DNA of 64,000 nt from Nectonema munidae (taxonomy: Eukaryota > Nematomorpha > Nectonematoida > Nectonematidae), in NCBI GenBank assembly GCA_030549495.1, contig JAUIRK010000953.1, positions 400,001 through 464,000 on the forward strand. The letters run 5' to 3'. Below, in pieces: positions 60,726 through 64,000 of the stretch (position 1 is its first letter; each line of letters begins with the position of its first letter). The position numbers were made by a program, and so were the translations under genes. Under the pieces are notes generated by a model. It ran no database searches. It worked only from the letters and a program-made list of their open reading frames with translations, and was not told the origin of the DNA.

Positions 60726-62845
60726 TTTACAGCATTGATTCCCAAACTGTGGGCTGGATGTTAGTGGAATACTTTTTAAATTATTGAATAACTTTTCTAG
60801 CTGAGTTGACATTTTTCCAGTCACTTCGAGCGCTTTTAATTCGCTACAATAATTACTCTCACCAATATTTGAAACCTCATTTTTTGGACACAATCTACTA
60901 TTGATGTTTCAAGCTTTTAATTTAAACTTCTGAAGCTCACCTCACTTTCAACGGAAATATCTTCACTGGCTTTCAAGCTTTCATTTTTTTTCATTTCTTC
61001 AACACATTACCTGCTATTTTACGAACTTAGGGTAAGTCTAAAAGTGTCAAACTTTTCAGTGATCTCTGTTCGTAATTTTAATATTCTAATAAGTTCTTTG
61101 TTTCTTCTCATACTGACTCTTGAAATTAAGGAGTCTTTAACTTTTAAAGAAAAAGTGATACAAAGAGAGCTTAGTTCATCAAAAATAAGTGAAACGCAGC
61201 TTCGGCTGTCATTAAATTTGAATCTTTACTGCAGATTCTTTCGGAAGCAATTTTAATTGGATTTGTGTTAACTTGCTTCACAATCAGAAATTGAAATACA
61301 TTCTTTTATGTCAATCAAGCTTTTCGCTACACAAGATTTAATTTCAAGGAAACGTTCTACCATTGAAATTATGCTGGTCCATCTTGTTTTCGAGTCTAAG
61401 AGCAAATTTTTAAGCACTTTTTTTGACATAATTCTGCAAAATTTCATTCTTTAATGGAGATTTTTCGAAAAATTTTTAAAATTCAAGCCCATTTTTCTGT
61501 CATAATCACAAAGAACTGCTTGATTGTCTAAATCAAAATTAAAAGCATCATTTTCGTATTCGTCTTCATCACTACTTTCTGCAGAAGAATCCACATTTCT
61601 ATTTTCTTTGTACAACACATCACAAACGGCTAAATGTGTTGTATGAGCATAACATAATTGATGATGTAAAACTCCGTTGATTCTAGCTAGTTTAATCATC
61701 AAACTTGCCTCATCTGTTTAAAAAAGCAATAATGTGATCTTGAAGATTGATGTCAAATTCCTCCATTTTTTGCTTTTTCAGCGGTGAATGACCCTTTAAT
61801 TCTTATCATTCCCAAATTAAAAAACTCACTTTGACTTGAAAACTTTTCATTTTTGTCAAGTGTAGATTTTATTTTTACTTTTATAATTTTTTTGACAATT
61901 TTATATTGTTCATGAACTAGTTTCATAACATCACTGCCATTTTGTGGTAATTTAAAACCTTTCCTTCAACGATCTTCTAATAAATTCACTTTTCGTTATT
62001 GAATGAATAGAAAAAAGTCAGCGCATACAAGCTTTGATACAATCTCGGACAAACTTTCTTTTTTTGCAAAAATCTTAGGGAATAAACGAGACCTCTTTGG
62101 TAGTTATAATAATTATCAAAATAGTTAACATTATATAATTATTATATCATTAACATTGATAAGATTATTAATATATTATTATTGAAATAATTTATTATAA
62201 ATATTACTAAAAAATAATATCATAAATAATAATAGATGTTATTAAAGTTATTTATAATTATATGATAGAATTGAATTCTTAATTATGATTTATAACTAAA
62301 ATTAAACAACATTATTACATACATTTTTTGTCATCACTCTCTTGATTTTTATTTAATATTGTCAATATTTTGCGTGATTTCTCCAGAAAAATATAAATCT
62401 CGGAGGCGAGATTTTCTCATTAAAAATCTCAAGATCGAGAAATAAAAGCTTTGTCGATAATCTGCAACATCTCATTTGTTCTTGTAAATTGATAACAACA
62501 ATCAGACTGAGTAGAATTGTCTCCCAACTTTTTTTATTCTTATTTTGGGACATGTTATCTATTTAACAATGTTATTATGATCTGTAAGATTCAAAGATTA
62601 AATCACATAAGCGTATGATTAAATAACTTTTTCAATCCATTCGATTTTCTGTTTCCTTCTTTTTTTGCTTAATCTTGAAACACCTTTTAGAAAAATGCCC
62701 TTTTCAATTAATCTTATGATTATAATTGTTAGATACTAGCAGTCACGGTATTCACTGGTTATGATTGTTGTGGGGGCCATAGACAAGGATGAAAAGTGGG
62801 TAACGATCAGAAAAAGTTTGGGATTTGGGAACCACTGGTTTACAG
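60726..62845 (-). mobile_element. hAT DNA transposon relic with near-perfect 8-bp TSD
   Basis: Flanks atttacag (60726-60733) and gtttacag (62838-62845) match at 7 of 8 bases. Ends are cattgattcccaaactgtgg on the left and, read inward from the right, cagtggttcccaaatccc. The minus strand encodes RINGVLHHQLCYAHTTHLAV (61690-61600), resembling the C-x-AH-x-LQL block, then LLLDSKTRWTSIISMVERFL (about 61405-61345), resembling DCKTRWSSLYLMLERFL of ZBED4/6-like hATs. Frames are broken and the middle is poorly conserved. Confidence 0.83.
61451..61702 (-). pseudogene. hAT transposase fragment (ZBED4/6-like)
   Basis: 83-residue minus-strand frame: MMIKLARINGVLHHQLCYAH, an acidic stretch SSAESSDEDEYENDAFNFDL, then YDRKMGLNFKNFSKNLH. 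The H-x-x-CYAH-x-x-HLAV motif sits where hATs have the conserved C-x-x-H block before an acidic insert. The continuation with KTRWTSI lies just downstream on the minus strand. Confidence 0.75.
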
Positions 62846-62997
62846 TGTTGCTGTTAGAACCAACTTAATTTCATTGCTTTATGTATTTCTATAAGTCAAA
62901 AGTATTTTTTTTTTTGAAAAAAACTTATACGCGAGACAAATGGACATATTTTGATTGAATGATCTAGCCCGCGTGTTGATAAAATCATTTGCTTTTA

Positions 62998-64000
62998 CAG
63001 TCATTTGTTTTTACGTTATGAAATTGATAGCTTTTTACCTTATTCTAATAACTTAAGTATATTTTCACAATGTGCAAAAGTTTTGCAGTCTCACTACAAC
63101 TCCGTTTTTTTGGCTGGTGTTCACATTTGTTGTATTGCAAACTATCATCGAAATCGAGCCCCACAAATCAAATTCATCTATAACATACGCGATTCCTTCA
63201 GAAATAGACTCTGCTTTGCCATCATTTAATTGTATGACACTCAATTTCACTCCTTTTATTTCATTTTTGATAATGGCCTGAAATTCACAACCTTCAATGC
63301 ATTTGCCGTCGATATGTAAACTACATTCATACTTGTGTAAATTTTCGATTAAAAAGTTTCATTTTGTTAGCCTCTCTGAAAAATGATTTGTGGACACCTT
63401 GCTGTTGGTAACGATATATTAATACCTTCTTGAGTTCATATATTTTCGATGCCTTTCTAGTGGATATATTGGCTTGAGACACAAGTCTTGTTGCAATTGC
63501 ACATTTACTTTTAGAGGCAAAAAATCATCATTGTTATTGATTTTACTTGTGGTACCTAACGAAACAGATTCAATTTCGGGCTTGTTTTCACTTGATTTTG
63601 TTCTTTTAGAAGTCCTCAGCATTCAGCCACAACCCTTTAACTTTTGTTATATATCAAAAATTCCGTCTAATGGAGTGAAGTTATTTTTTAGTACACAATT
63701 ATCATACAAAACAATAGTTTGCTCAATTTTTGAATTCACAGCTTGCTTTGATATAATCGGAAAATTCAAAACTTCTTCCCAAAGCAAACAAACCTGATCT
63801 GTTATGATTTTGATCATCTCTTTTAATTGTTACCAAGCGATTGATACCTACCAACTATATTTGTTTTTTCATGAGCATTCTATTTTTAGTAGCCAAAGAA
63901 AATTCTTCAATATTTATCATAGTTCTACTCGGACATGTTTGAAACTGCGTCAAATTCAGCCCCTTTTTGGTGTTTTTTCAATTATATTGCAACTTTTTTT
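62998..64000 (-). pseudogene. hAT-like transposase relic, cut by window edge
   Basis: Minus-strand fragments include YECSLHIDGKCIEGCEFQAI, then GVKLSVIQLNDGKAESISEG and VIDEFDLWGSISMIVCNTTN then VNTSQKNGVVVRLQNF (63370-63070). The pattern W-G ... I-x-x-[LM]-x-x-[FC]-[DN]-T-T-x-x-NT-x-x-x-x-G is the block preceding the catalytic Asp region of a hAT lineage widespread in arthropods and cnidarians. Upstream on the same strand (63622-63419) is a basic segment, LRTSKRTKSSENKPEIESVS, then IYPLERHRKYMNSRRY. It differs in family from the ZBED5-like copies. The N-terminal part continues beyond 64000. Confidence 0.68.

Overview
The window is strongly AT-rich, intron-rich and transposon-rich animal DNA, probably from an invertebrate. 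There is no bacterial gene organisation. I cannot name the species from sequence alone.

One host gene runs through most of the window on the + strand. I assembled 12 coding exons between 1865 and 57158 by reading splice sites, frames and homology by eye. All 11 junctions keep phase and give a 913-residue protein. It has the N-terminal acidic (NURR) domain and three RRMs of the hnRNP Q/R (SYNCRIP) family. RRM1 and RRM2 have lost most RNA-contact aromatic residues, and RRM3 is intact. The C-terminal half carries a U1-like/matrin-type C2H2 zinc finger with its usual helical follow-on, a combination I do not know from SYNCRIP, hnRNP R, A1CF or RBM46/47.

Introns hold decayed transposons. Intron 2 has two hAT relics and a tRNA-derived SINE. 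Intron 4 has a LINE relic and intron 5 a piggyBac relic. Introns 3, 5, 6, 7, 8 and 9 contain short TTAA-flanked elements with CCC...GGG ends, which look like piggyBac-type MITEs. Introns 6 and 11 have small hAT MITEs, intron 10 a pogo/Tigger-like element, and intron 9 a foldback element.

Intron 7 (25608-44990, 19.4 kb) is dominated by a 16-kb composite satellite: array A (about 27835-29295, monomer near 141 bp), array B (about 29295-37330, 55-60 bp units), array C (about 37330-38570, 140-158 bp units), a second B and C (38770-40690), then array A again in the opposite orientation (40690-44105). The whole satellite block therefore lies between inverted A arrays inside a transcribed intron. Higher-order repeats of 275 bp (B) and about 1.3 kb (A) show recent amplification.

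Downstream of the gene (57159-64000) there is a probable 3' UTR, one more TTAA MITE, a LINE relic on the minus strand and two hAT relics, the last cut by the window edge. Every DNA-transposon coding relic lies on the minus strand, antisense to the gene. No rRNA, functional tRNA, CRISPR array or retroviral element was recognised.
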